DNA of 35,467 bases from Methanothrix sp. (GTDB lineage Archaea > Halobacteriota > Methanosarcinia > Methanotrichales > Methanotrichaceae): contig JARYLI010000017.1 of NCBI GenBank assembly GCA_029907715.1, forward strand, positions 1 to 35,467, in the 5' to 3' direction. The notes below the pieces were generated by a model. The model was not told the origin of the DNA and did not search any database. It saw only the letters and a program-made list of their open reading frames with translations. A program made the position numbers and the translations under genes. Each line of letters starts with the position of its first letter. The first letter of the stretch is position 1. Positions 22,147 to 30,739 of this stretch are shown here, one piece after another.

Positions 22147-25095
22147 ATGGATCCTGGAAGATGCGTTCTTCTTCTCGCTGTGCTCATCTTGATGCCCACA
22201 GCATGTGCGATATCCGTGAGCTATGGCTCCAGCGGTTATGGTGGATCTGTGACGCTCTCTGAGAGCTACGAGCTGGACACCTCCACGTCTCTTTCCGAGG
22301 CGACAAGCCTGGGCCAGGGATCTGTAGAGCAGACGAAGAGCGCCTCCGGAACGGGAAACAATCGCATCTCCACATCCATATCATCAAAGGGGTACAGTGC
22401 TGGCAGCAGCATCGAGAGCACATCATCTCTCTCCCTGTCCAGCGCTGTTGCAGGGGATGGCAGTGGAGCGGGCATCTCGCAGGCCCTATCTGCCTCGGGC
22501 TCTGTATCATCCTCACTGAATGGCGTCAGCGGTGATCTTGAGGCCATGCACAGTGCAGGTGTGGAGTCCGGGTTTCTCTCATCAGCTCAGAGCATTGGCG
22601 TGGGAAATGACGTCTCAGCAATGGAGAGCACCCAGATCGCTGGCATGAACGGATACGTCTCTGCTGGATTCTCAAGTAAAGATGGGTCCGGGGAGGTGGC
22701 ATCCACAGTCTACGAGGGGGCAATCTTCGGCACCCTCGGATCAGGCAGCTCTGCTGTCTATGGAGATCTCGCCCTTAACGGCCCTGGAAGCCTGACTGCA
22801 TCCGCATCTGATCTGGGGAGCAGCAGCAAGCATGAGATCCTTATGGAGGATGAGGGGGGTGATGCTGATGAAAGAGCATCAACGATGCTCCTGGCGGCCA
22901 CCGGCGGATATGCTCTATCAGGTGCATCCCTGAGCGCAACCGGAGACAGGGTGAGCCTCTGCTCGGTCATATCCAACCCTAAGGGAAGCCTGGTCACAAA
23001 GGAGGTGCAGAGCGGGGTCTCGAAGCCTATGAGCTCCCAGTCGATTGGCATCGCCTCAGGAAACAGCGTGACCACAACCTGGAGCAGATCCGGAAGGGGC
23101 AAGATGTCTCCGATCTCATCCACATACAGAAGCACAGATGGAACGAAATCCGTGTCGAACAGCGTGAGCGGCTCAGGGTATCCGTACAGCATAGCAGGCT
23201 CTGCCACATACGGCGAGAGCAGCGCTGCGATGTACCAGACTCTGAGCAACACGAACGGAGCGCTCACAACATCCCAGAGCGCATGGTCCAGGAGCAACGG
23301 TGAGGAGCTCATAGCAACCAGCTCTCTGAAATCCTCAGGCACGATCTCAGGCACCCAGATCGCCATCTCTGATCCTGTTAAGGTCATAAGCTCGCAGTCG
23401 CTCACAGTGACAGGCACAGCAACAGTCTCATCATCCTCCAGAGCTAGCTCGAACGGCGACAGCTCCTCTGCATCAGCGAGCGTAAGTGGCGCAAGCAAGA
23501 TGTCGCTGACAGCGCTCGCCGATGCATCGAACACCAGGTACAACAACGAGCTATACCACAGAACTGGAGCGCTTGTGGACACCTCAGGATATGCGAAATC
23601 GATAAAGTCTGACAGTTCAGCATCATATCTCAACAACTTCGCAAGATCCCACGGCGAGTGGACCAAGGCCGGATCAGGAGAGCTCACGGTCAGCGCTGAG
23701 ACCGTGAAGAGCGCGGTCTCGGATGTGGAGATGAAGACTGGAAGCGATGCCGCATTATCATACACTCAGTCGGGCACAGGATCGAGTGTGAAGAGCGGCC
23801 TGTACACATACGCGGCCAAGAGATCAGGCGGTGATGTTTACCTTTACCAGAGCCACCTGTACTCGCATGCGTATCCGAAGAACGACCACCACTCCATGGA
23901 CGAGTATGTATCCACAGCGTCCTCTGCCATATCAGCGAAGAAGTCAGACATGAAGATACAGCAGTGGGAGAACGGCAGGTGGGTGACAGCAAAGAACTAC
24001 TACAGCTCAGGGAGCTACACAGCCGCGGTGAGAGCAAATGATATTTTGACATCCGAATACAAATGGGATCGGCTCTGGGAGGTGCAGCCGAGAAGCAAGA
24101 CGCCATACGACAGGGTGCCGTGGGGTGTGGAGTACATGTACAGCAGCTCCTCGCTCTCAAAGACATACGGCGGCGAGGGTATAGATGTTGCGATAATAGA
24201 TACAGGCGCTGACACGCTTCACCCTGACCTGCTCATGAGGATCGAGGACTTCGCAGATGCATACGGTCCGGGCGAGTACACACAGTCAGATCCACATGGC
24301 CATGGAACCCATGTGGCGGGCACGATAGTTGCTGATGGCGGATTCGATGGGAAGGGTATCTACGGGATGGCGCCAGAGGCCGACCTCAGGGTCTACAGCA
24401 CGAACTTCTACCATAGCGATGTCGCCAGCGGGATATACAGGGCCACCGATCTCGGAGCCGAGATAATATCGATGTCACTCGGTGGCTCGGTGGAGTCCAG
24501 CACTCTCAACAGAGCTCTTGATTACTCAATGGCGAATGGTGTGCTGGTTGTAGCTGCAGCCGGAAATGGCCTCCCGAACAACCCAACGATGGCAACGCCA
24601 GCCCGCTACCCCGGCGTCGTCGGCGTCGGCGCCATAGACAGCTCAGGAAATGCGATATGGTGGTCCTCACCCGGCTCGAACGACGGCGATTACATTCCAG
24701 AGGGCAACGAGGTAACCTTCGGAGCGCCGGGAGTGAGCGTTTACTCGACGTACCCGATATACTGGGGATACTACACAACGATGAGCGGCACGAGCATGGC
24801 GACCCCACACATCGCAGGGACCGCTGCAAGCCTGTGGTCGAGGTACCTGATCTACGGAGACGGGGCGAACGATATCAAGAATATGATGATGAACTACGCG
24901 AAGCAGAACGATGTCACAACCGTGAAGGTCACTCCTGAGTCGGTGTTGTACAGAAGCTATGCAGAGCAGTACTTGAACTCAGGATACTACAGCAGTATAT
25001 ACCCGTATATGGACGGCTCGAAGACATATTATCTGAATATGCTCCAGGGCGATGATGTTCTCACAGGTGTGGGGGTTCCAAGAATAAAGCTGTAG
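22147..25095 (+). CDS. Secreted subtilisin-family (S8) serine protease with long Ser-rich N-terminal region
   Basis: 982 residues from the ATG at 22147, preferred over 22129 because GGGTGGTG precedes it and the signal peptide (LLLAVLILMPTACA) then starts cleanly. Residues ~25-640 are a low-complexity, Ser/Gly/Ala/Thr-rich region with loose repeats of S-x-S-x-S patterns, probably an extended beta-rich pro-region or surface stalk. The catalytic domain follows: D685 in IIDTGADTLHPDL, H719 in HGHGTHVAG, S883 in GTSMATPHIAG, plus the oxyanion region AAAGNGLPNNP. No C-terminal anchor is seen. A TATA-like CTTATATTTG is at 22091-22100. It likely acts outside the cell in peptide supply or surface-protein processing. 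The peptide-type ABC transporter next to it, on the other strand, may import the products. Confidence 0.9.
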   Translation: MDPGRCVLLLAVLILMPTACAISVSYGSSGYGGSVTLSESYELDTSTSLSEATSLGQGSVEQTKSASGTGNNRISTSISSKGYSAGSSIESTSSLSLSSAVAGDGSGAGISQALSASGSVSSSLNGVSGDLEAMHSAGVESGFLSSAQSIGVGNDVSAMESTQIAGMNGYVSAGFSSKDGSGEVASTVYEGAIFGTLGSGSSAVYGDLALNGPGSLTASASDLGSSSKHEILMEDEGGDADERASTMLLAATGGYALSGASLSATGDRVSLCSVISNPKGSLVTKEVQSGVSKPMSSQSIGIASGNSVTTTWSRSGRGKMSPISSTYRSTDGTKSVSNSVSGSGYPYSIAGSATYGESSAAMYQTLSNTNGALTTSQSAWSRSNGEELIATSSLKSSGTISGTQIAISDPVKVISSQSLTVTGTATVSSSSRASSNGDSSSASASVSGASKMSLTALADASNTRYNNELYHRTGALVDTSGYAKSIKSDSSASYLNNFARSHGEWTKAGSGELTVSAETVKSAVSDVEMKTGSDAALSYTQSGTGSSVKSGLYTYAAKRSGGDVYLYQSHLYSHAYPKNDHHSMDEYVSTASSAISAKKSDMKIQQWENGRWVTAKNYYSSGSYTAAVRANDILTSEYKWDRLWEVQPRSKTPYDRVPWGVEYMYSSSSLSKTYGGEGIDVAIIDTGADTLHPDLLMRIEDFADAYGPGEYTQSDPHGHGTHVAGTIVADGGFDGKGIYGMAPEADLRVYSTNFYHSDVASGIYRATDLGAEIISMSLGGSVESSTLNRALDYSMANGVLVVAAAGNGLPNNPTMATPARYPGVVGVGAIDSSGNAIWWSSPGSNDGDYIPEGNEVTFGAPGVSVYSTYPIYWGYYTTMSGTSMATPHIAGTAASLWSRYLIYGDGANDIKNMMMNYAKQNDVTTVKVTPESVLYRSYAEQYLNSGYYSSIYPYMDGSKTYYLNMLQGDDVLTGVGVPRIKL

Positions 25096-25162
25096 GGGAG
25101 TGGCAGAGAAGGGCAGGGTGCTCATGCATCCTGCCCTGCAGATTTTACAGCCGATCTGAGAG

Positions 25163-26839
25163 CTACTGCTCTACAGCACGTTCTTCCATCACAGAGCTCA
25201 TGGCTGCGCATCTTACTAGCGATGCGGTGTACCGATGCGCAGGCTCTCTGATAACCTCGCCCGACGGCCCCTCCTCAACGATGCTCCCCCTGAGCATGAC
25301 CGCGATCCTGTCGCTCACCTTTCTCGCCAGGGCTATATCGTGGGTTATGAAAAGAATCGATAGACCCATACGCTCCTGCAGATCCATGAGCAGCCGCAGG
25401 ATCTTCGCCTGGACGCTCGGATCCAGCGCTGATGTGGGCTCATCCGCGATGAGCAGCTTTGGATGCATGACCAGAGCCCGCGCGATTGCGACACGCTGAG
25501 CCTCTCCGCCGCTGAGCTGATGCGGGTATTTTCTGAGAAACTCAGGATCTGTGGAGAGCTCGGCGCTCTCCAGAGCACCCATCGCGCTCGCGACCCTCTC
25601 CTCATCGCTTCCTATACTCTGCACGTCCAGAGGCTCCCTCACAGCCTGAAGCACATTCAGCCTGTGGCTTATCGACTCCTTCGGGTTCTGGAATATCATC
25701 TGGACCCGCCTGTAAAATCCGGCGTCCCATCTCGCCCTCTCCCCCTCAAGGAGTACCTCTCCTGAATCTGGCTCGATGAGACCCATGATGATCTTCGCAA
25801 GCGTTGTCTTTCCGGATCCGCTCTCTCCCACAAGCGCGAGCGTCTCGCCCTCGTACAGCGTGAGGCTGACATGTGATACCGCGGGAAAGCCGCTGAAAAA
25901 CTTGCACACATCCCTGATCTCCAGCAGCGGAACTATGCCGCCCCTGTGGCATGCGATCATCCTCCCGTTCGATCCTGCCAGCTTTGGCGCCTCCCTCTCA
26001 CAGATCTCTATCCTCTGTGTGCAGCGCGGGTGGAATGGACACCCGCCGATCCCGGTGATTGACCTCCCAGGTATCCCCTGGAGGTCCTTTGTTGTGTTCA
26101 TGCTTGGAAAGGATCTCATGAGACCTCTTGTGTACGGATGTCTGGGCTCTCTGATCAGATCGGCAGTCCTGCCCATCTCCATGATCATGCCTGAGTAGAG
26201 CACGGCCATTCTTTTGGATAGAGCCGATGCCAGCGATATGTCGTGTGTGATTATTATAGAAATGCGATCTGAGGTTGCGGATCTGAGAAGCTCCACGATA
26301 TCAGCCTTTGTGAGAGCGTCCAGCGAGGCTGTCGGCTCATCTAAGATCAGAAGGTCAGGATCGTTGGCGAGCGCCATTGCGATGAGAACCCGCTGCCTCT
26401 CCCCACCGCTCATCTGATGAGGATACAGCCGGTAACGCATCTCGTCGAGGCCCACTGCAGTGAGCAGTGCGCGTGCTCTCTCCCTTATGCGTGTTCTGCT
26501 CCATTTGTTGTGAGCTGCTATCGCCTCGCAGACCTGCTCCTCTGCGGTGTAAACCGGATCGAGCGCATCCTCAACGTTCTGGAAGACCATTGCCATCCTG
26601 TATCCGCGCAGACGCCTCATCTCCTCATCTGAGAGCTCCAGGAGATTCGTTCCATCGAAGACAATCTCACCCTCGAGCCTGGTGCCAGCGAGCCGCATTA
26701 TCGACAGGCCCAGCGTTGTCTTGCCCGCCCCGGACTCTCCGACGACCGCCAGAGAATCTCCCTTCTCAAGCATGAGATCTATACCTCTCAGAACCTCATG
26801 CTCTCCATACCTCGCTCTCAGTCCAGATATCTGAAGCAT
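25163..26839 (-). CDS. Peptide/nickel-type ABC transporter, fused double ATP-binding protein
   Basis: 558 residues from the ATG at 26839, which overlaps the permease stop by one base (TGATG) and has a GGAGG site; longer in-frame starts up to 26956 lie inside the permease gene. Two complete ATPase domains are fused. The first has GESGAGKTT, MSGGERQR and LLILDEPTASLD, then the Opp/Dpp tail HPYTRGLM and GCPFHPRC. The second has GESGSGKTT, LSGGEAQR and LLIADEPTSALD, then HRYTASLV. This is DppD plus DppF in one chain. It powers import through the two upstream-encoded permeases. Substrate may be oligopeptides or Ni/metallophore; the sequence does not decide. Confidence 0.9.
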   Translation of the reverse strand: MLQISGLRARYGEHEVLRGIDLMLEKGDSLAVVGESGAGKTTLGLSIMRLAGTRLEGEIVFDGTNLLELSDEEMRRLRGYRMAMVFQNVEDALDPVYTAEEQVCEAIAAHNKWSRTRIRERARALLTAVGLDEMRYRLYPHQMSGGERQRVLIAMALANDPDLLILDEPTASLDALTKADIVELLRSATSDRISIIITHDISLASALSKRMAVLYSGMIMEMGRTADLIREPRHPYTRGLMRSFPSMNTTKDLQGIPGRSITGIGGCPFHPRCTQRIEICEREAPKLAGSNGRMIACHRGGIVPLLEIRDVCKFFSGFPAVSHVSLTLYEGETLALVGESGSGKTTLAKIIMGLIEPDSGEVLLEGERARWDAGFYRRVQMIFQNPKESISHRLNVLQAVREPLDVQSIGSDEERVASAMGALESAELSTDPEFLRKYPHQLSGGEAQRVAIARALVMHPKLLIADEPTSALDPSVQAKILRLLMDLQERMGLSILFITHDIALARKVSDRIAVMLRGSIVEEGPSGEVIREPAHRYTASLVRCAAMSSVMEERAVEQ

Positions 26840-27672
26840 CAGGCATCCTCCTGCAGCCTCGGATCCATCGCCCTCTCGAGAGATGCGGCGATCAGGCTCA
26901 AACCGACAAGCGTTAACGAAAGCAGAACTCCCGCTGGAATCAACCACCACTTCCACACATCCAGATATGTGAAGGACATCGCCTGCTTCATCATCCTGCC
27001 CCAGCTCACCATCATCGGATCTGAGACACCAAGAAACGCCAGTCCCGCCTCCATGAGAACGGCGCGCCTGGCATCCTGTATCATTATGGCCACGAGGATC
27101 GGCCCCAGGTCCGGGACGATGTGTCTCAGGAGAATGTATCTCCTGGATGCCCCGAATGCTCGGGCCGCCACGACATGCAGCCTTTCCTGGAGGGAGAGCG
27201 TCTGCGATCTCACGATCCTCGCCCCTCCCGGCCAGCTGAAGAGGGAAATCAGGATTATCAGCAGTCCAAGACTTGGGCGGAGGTAAGCTGCCACAAGTAT
27301 CATCACGACCACTGATGGCAGAGATATTACAGCATCCACTGCCCTCATGCAGACCTTGTCATATGTGCCGCCAAGCATCGCTGCGCTGCCCCCGATGACC
27401 ACGCTGATCAGCGCCGAGAGAAGAGCCACGCCCACCGCGATCATCAGCGACGTTCTCGCTCCGTGGATCAGCTTTGCTGCTATATCCTGGCCGAGATCGT
27501 CTGTGCCGAGCAGATGCTCTCCCGACGGCGGGCTGAAGACCGGACCGATCTCCCTGTATGATGGAGCTATGAGAGGAGCGGATACTGCAAGGCCTGCGAT
27601 GATCGCCACTATTACCATCCCGAAAATTCCAGCCGGGCTGGATCTCATCTCCCTCCAGAGATCAACGTGCAT
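26839..27672 (-). CDS. ABC transporter permease, DppC/OppC type
   Basis: 277 residues with five to six helices. The N-terminal helix and the periplasmic-loop motif HLLGTDDLGQDIAAKLIHGARTS are typical of DppC/NikC. The ATPase-contact (EAA) loop is ERLHVVAARAFGASRRYILLRHIVP, followed by the usual AGLAFLGVSDPMMVSWGRM. It pairs with the upstream DppB-type permease, whose gene overlaps it by 11 bp, and with the downstream fused ATPase (1-bp overlap). Confidence 0.9.
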   Translation of the reverse strand: MHVDLWREMRSSPAGIFGMVIVAIIAGLAVSAPLIAPSYREIGPVFSPPSGEHLLGTDDLGQDIAAKLIHGARTSLMIAVGVALLSALISVVIGGSAAMLGGTYDKVCMRAVDAVISLPSVVVMILVAAYLRPSLGLLIILISLFSWPGGARIVRSQTLSLQERLHVVAARAFGASRRYILLRHIVPDLGPILVAIMIQDARRAVLMEAGLAFLGVSDPMMVSWGRMMKQAMSFTYLDVWKWWLIPAGVLLSLTLVGLSLIAASLERAMDPRLQEDA

Positions 27673-28630
27673 ATCTCACCCTCGGATCCAGACGGACGTA
27701 TGTCATATCCACCAGAAAGTTTGTCGTCAGGACTGTTAGAGTCACGATGAGCAGCACGCCCTGTATGAGCGGGTAGTCCCGGGCATTGAGCGCGGTGTTG
27801 AGCAGCGTCCCCACGCCGGGGTACGAGAAGACTATCTCCAGGAAGAGTGTTCCTGTTATCATGTTCGGCACGCGCATTCCCATCGCAGTCACGACAGGCA
27901 GGAGCGAGTTCCGGCCGGCGTGCCTGTATCTTATTGCCCCATCCCTCAAACCAGTGGCCTTCGCTGTCATTATGAACCTCGCCCTGAGCGTGCTGAGCAT
28001 GGCATTTCTTGTGAGCAGGTATGTGGGTGCGATCTGAACAAGCACAAGAGAGATCAGAGGGAGAACGAGATGGTGCGCTATATCCAGAACCAGATCAATT
28101 CCCTCATGCCCGGCGTATGGACTCACTGCCCCTCCCAGAGGGGCCCACTCGAGAGTCACACCGAAGAGCAGTAGAAGAACAATTCCAATGAAGAAGTCGG
28201 GCATGCCTCCCAGAAACATCATTCCTGAAAGCATGCAACCATCCAGCTTTGAGCCCCTCCTGTAGCCGGACTCTATGCCCAGAATCACTCCGATGCATGA
28301 GGAGATGACGAAAGCAAGACCTGTGAGGAGAAGCGTCCAGGGGAGGAATCCCAGTATCACCTCTGATACTCCGGTTCTGTAGTAGTAAGAGTACCCGAGA
28401 TCACCTCTGAGCAGTGCTGTTATGTATGTGATCAGCTGTGCATGCCATGGCTGGTCGAGGGCGAATCTCTTTATTATCTCTGCTTCCATCCCCGGGGTCA
28501 TTGCTATCAGCGCCTCTTCCCCATATATGGCATGCAGCGGATCGCCCGGCATCATTCTGGGAAGCACAAAGTTGAGGATGAGTATGAGGAGAAAGGATAT
28601 GGCGTAGTTTGATAGCCGGATTATATCCAT
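27662..28630 (-). CDS. ABC transporter permease, DppB/OppB type
   Basis: About 322 residues with six helices. The start is probably the ATG at 28630 (MDIIRLSNYAISFLL), because a TATA-like GAATATAG at 28683-28690 would put transcription start near 28660; an ATG at 28669 is the alternative. Family marks are VLPRMMPGDPLHAIYGEE, the LGYSYYYRTGVSEVI segment and the EAA-type loop MTAKATGLRDGAIRYRHAGRNSLLPVV. It is the first gene of the transport operon. No substrate-binding protein gene lies upstream in the window, which is unusual for this family. Confidence 0.88.
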   Translation of the reverse strand: MDIIRLSNYAISFLLILILNFVLPRMMPGDPLHAIYGEEALIAMTPGMEAEIIKRFALDQPWHAQLITYITALLRGDLGYSYYYRTGVSEVILGFLPWTLLLTGLAFVISSCIGVILGIESGYRRGSKLDGCMLSGMMFLGGMPDFFIGIVLLLLFGVTLEWAPLGGAVSPYAGHEGIDLVLDIAHHLVLPLISLVLVQIAPTYLLTRNAMLSTLRARFIMTAKATGLRDGAIRYRHAGRNSLLPVVTAMGMRVPNMITGTLFLEIVFSYPGVGTLLNTALNARDYPLIQGVLLIVTLTVLTTNFLVDMTYVRLDPRVRYAR

Positions 28631-28817
28631 CTTGATGACTTCATCATACCTTCTTAGCAGGATGGGCATATTAATGGCCAAGCTATATTCACCTGATATG
28701 ACTCAATTCTATGATTAATATTTCATTTAAACTTATTATTACCATAATTGATATGGTATATGCTTTATATTACATGTATGAAATGAGTTACATGATTTAT
28801 TAATTTTATTGTGAAAA

Positions 28818-29100
28818 CATCCTCCAGAAGCTCAAGCCTCACCGTGCTCACCCCTGTCAGCTGTGCTCAGCAGATCGCTCAGGCGCATCCGATCGACTCT
28901 GATCTCTCCAGGGGGTGCCTGGAAGGACTCGAGCGCGGAGGCGTCGATCCTGAGAGCGAGACCATCGCAACGCTGGCGGGATCGATCGCCCTGAGCTCTA
29001 GCCCCCTGTCGGATATAGTGAGCCTGGCCTCCGTGACCAGTGGGGATGCGGCCTCGATCGCACCCCGCAGGGTTTCTGCATCGATAACCGCCTTCAGCAC
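28818..29100 (-). pseudogene. Frameshifted and truncated PCNA (sliding clamp) fragment
   Basis: Starts at GTG 29100 with a perfect GAGGTGAT ribosome site. The first 49 codons read MLKAVIDAETLRGAIEAASP... and GLELRAIDPASVAMVSL, the unmistakable archaeal PCNA N-terminus. Near 28953 the homology moves to another frame (ASALESFQAPPGEIRVDRMRL, then SDLLSTADRGE). Near 28855 it moves again (TVRLELLED). It then stops at AT-rich DNA. About 95 of roughly 245 residues remain, so it cannot encode a clamp. The working gene must be elsewhere. It lies 9 bp after a small Cys-rich gene. Confidence 0.85.
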
Positions 29101-29109
29101 CCCATCACC

Positions 29110-29397
29110 TCAGTCCAGGCATGGTGCGAACCTGACGCGCGGCCTCACCGGCTCCGCAGGATACATCGCATCCATGCGCCGCCAGATGGCCTCCTGCTCC
29201 ATGCTCCACCAGACCCTCGCCTGGAGGATGTGCTCGCAGCTCTCAGACTTGCACTTAGGGCAGCTCCGGGCTCTGGACCTGTGGTTGTACTCTACTTCGG
29301 TGATCGATCTGTTCTCGGTGTCCCAGATGGAAAAGATCGTCCTCCTGATGCCGTACTTCTTGGTCTCACGCATCGAGATTTCGACTGTAGGATTCAT
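29110..29397 (-). CDS. Small Cys-rich (probable zinc-binding) protein, unknown
   Basis: 95 residues. The ATG at 29397 has a good GGTGGAG site six nt upstream and a TATA-like TACTATATG at about 29427-29435, so I take it as real. A single zinc-finger-like stretch, SCPKCKSESCEHILQA, holds C-x2-C-x4-C-x-H. The surrounding protein is basic and polar with two Trp-rich patches (ARVWWSMEQEAIWRRM). I do not recognise the family. Its stop overlaps the ribosome site of the PCNA fragment, so the two once formed an operon. The last 25 residues could already be altered by the same decay. Confidence 0.6.
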   Translation of the reverse strand: MNPTVEISMRETKKYGIRRTIFSIWDTENRSITEVEYNHRSRARSCPKCKSESCEHILQARVWWSMEQEAIWRRMDAMYPAEPVRPRVRFAPCLD

Positions 29398-29506
29398 TTG
29401 AGCTCCACCTTAATCTATCATTGAACATATAGTATTCACTAATCATATTTAAATGTACATATACCACCTAACAACTATTAAATACTATCAGCAACCATCT
29501 GGTATT

Positions 29507-29674
29507 ATGCGTGAAGATAAAAATACAAAACCGCGTATTGCTATCACAATCGATCCAGAATTCATCCAATGGATAGATCACAAAATCGATGAGAAGATCT
29601 TCGCCAGCCGATCCCATGCGATCGAGTTCGCGATCAAGCGGCTGATGGAGGAGGAGCGACAGAAGGGACATTGA
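29507..29674 (+). CDS. Ribbon-helix-helix (CopG-like) DNA-binding protein
   Basis: 55 residues from the ATG at 29507 (MREDKNTKPRIAITIDPEF). A basic N-terminal beta strand (PRIAITID) is followed by two helices with SRSHAIEFAIKRLMEEE, the RHH fold. Such proteins bind operators as dimers and often serve as antitoxins or autoregulators. A TTAAATAC box about 26 nt upstream and no ribosome site suggest a leaderless message; an in-frame start at 29453 would lie upstream of that box. Two coding frames follow on the same strand, ending in an Mrr nuclease. Confidence 0.78.
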   Translation: MREDKNTKPRIAITIDPEFIQWIDHKIDEKIFASRSHAIEFAIKRLMEEERQKGH

Positions 29675-29684
29675 GCGCCGGCTC

Positions 29685-29855
29685 ATGCGCGAGGCCGGCT
29701 ATCTTGACGAGGAGGGAATCTCATCAAACGGGCGTGGGGCAATAAGAGGGAGATGTGAGATGATATCCGTTCTGCTGGATCTATTCAGGGGCTCTGGTGG
29801 TAATGAGCACCGCGGGGCTGAATGTTACAATTTACCAGGAGATGGTAGACAATGA
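29685..29855 (+). CDS. Small ORF between the RHH and Mrr genes
   Basis: 56 codons, ATG at 29685 to TGA at 29853-29855, overlapping the Mrr start codon by ATGA. The start lies 10 bp after the RHH stop. The protein is small, Gly/Arg-rich, and has one short hydrophobic stretch (MISVLLDLF). I do not recognise it. The four-base overlap and spacing argue for a translated coupling ORF, but composition alone does not prove it. Confidence 0.35.
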   Translation: MREAGYLDEEGISSNGRGAIRGRCEMISVLLDLFRGSGGNEHRGAECYNLPGDGRQ

Positions 29856-30739
29856 GCATTCCTGACTACGAAACGATAATGCTTCCACTGCTGCAGTTTG
29901 CAGCAGACCAGAAGGTACACTCGTTCCAGGAAGCTATAGATGCAATGGCAGAGAGATTCAACCTGACGGATGAAGAGCGCAAGAAACGGTATCCATCTGG
30001 GAAGTTGATCATTTTCAATAATCAAGTGGTCTGTGCACGAGCAGCCCTTAAACAGGGAGGTCTCCTCGAATACCCTAAGCCGAAACATTTTCGCATAACT
30101 CAGAAGGGTATCGAGCTCTTGAAGAGTAACCCGACGAAGATTGATCATAAATTTATACGTCATCTTATGAAAGCAAATGATCCTGATCATGAGGGTAATG
30201 CTGAATTATGCGATGTATCAGCATACAGCCCTGAGGAGCTGCTGGAGGATGCATACAAACAGCTGCGTGAGAGCCTTGCTGCGGATCTCCTCAGCATGAT
30301 GAAGCAGTGCTCGCCGGAGTTCTTTGAGAGGCTGGTGATAGACGTTCTTGTGAAGATGGGATACGGCGGCACGCGCCAGGATGCAGGCCAGGCGATCGGT
30401 CGAACGGGCGATGGTGGGATAGACGGTGTGATAAAGGAGGATCGTCTCGGCCTGGATTCTGTTTACATCCAGGCCAAGCGCTGGGATGGGGTGGTCGGGC
30501 GTCCTGAGATCCAGAAGTTCGCTGGAGCGCTCCAGGGGAGGCATGCGCGCAAGGGCATATTCATAACCACAGGGCGATTCTCTGACGAGGCTCATGATTA
30601 CGTGAAGTACATCGACAGCAGGATCGTGCTCATCGATGGCGAGACGCTGGTCGAGCTGATGATCGATAACGATGTAGGAGTGAATACGGTAAGATCACTT
30701 CATATCAAGAAGATAGACCACGACTACTTCGAGGAGTAA
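29852..30739 (+). CDS. Mrr-type restriction endonuclease
   Basis: 295 residues, close to E. coli Mrr in length. The N-terminal ~100 residues form the Mrr_N winged helix (PDYETIMLPLLQFAADQKVHS). The C-terminal Mrr_cat domain has GDGGIDGVI with D191, then VYIQAKRW with the PD-(D/E)xK-type Q207-A-K209, followed by GRPEIQKFAGALQG. Mrr enzymes cut modified DNA (type IV restriction). AGGAG lies about 10 nt before the ATG. It is the last gene of a three-frame cluster with an RHH protein, close to a CRISPR array, so a defence island is plausible. Confidence 0.9.
   Translation: MSIPDYETIMLPLLQFAADQKVHSFQEAIDAMAERFNLTDEERKKRYPSGKLIIFNNQVVCARAALKQGGLLEYPKPKHFRITQKGIELLKSNPTKIDHKFIRHLMKANDPDHEGNAELCDVSAYSPEELLEDAYKQLRESLAADLLSMMKQCSPEFFERLVIDVLVKMGYGGTRQDAGQAIGRTGDGGIDGVIKEDRLGLDSVYIQAKRWDGVVGRPEIQKFAGALQGRHARKGIFITTGRFSDEAHDYVKYIDSRIVLIDGETLVELMIDNDVGVNTVRSLHIKKIDHDYFEE

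Noticed and set aside
22758-23765. 335-codon frame on the minus strand inside the protease gene
   Set aside because: It is antisense to the Ser-rich region, whose biased codons leave the opposite strand open; no ribosome site or family match.
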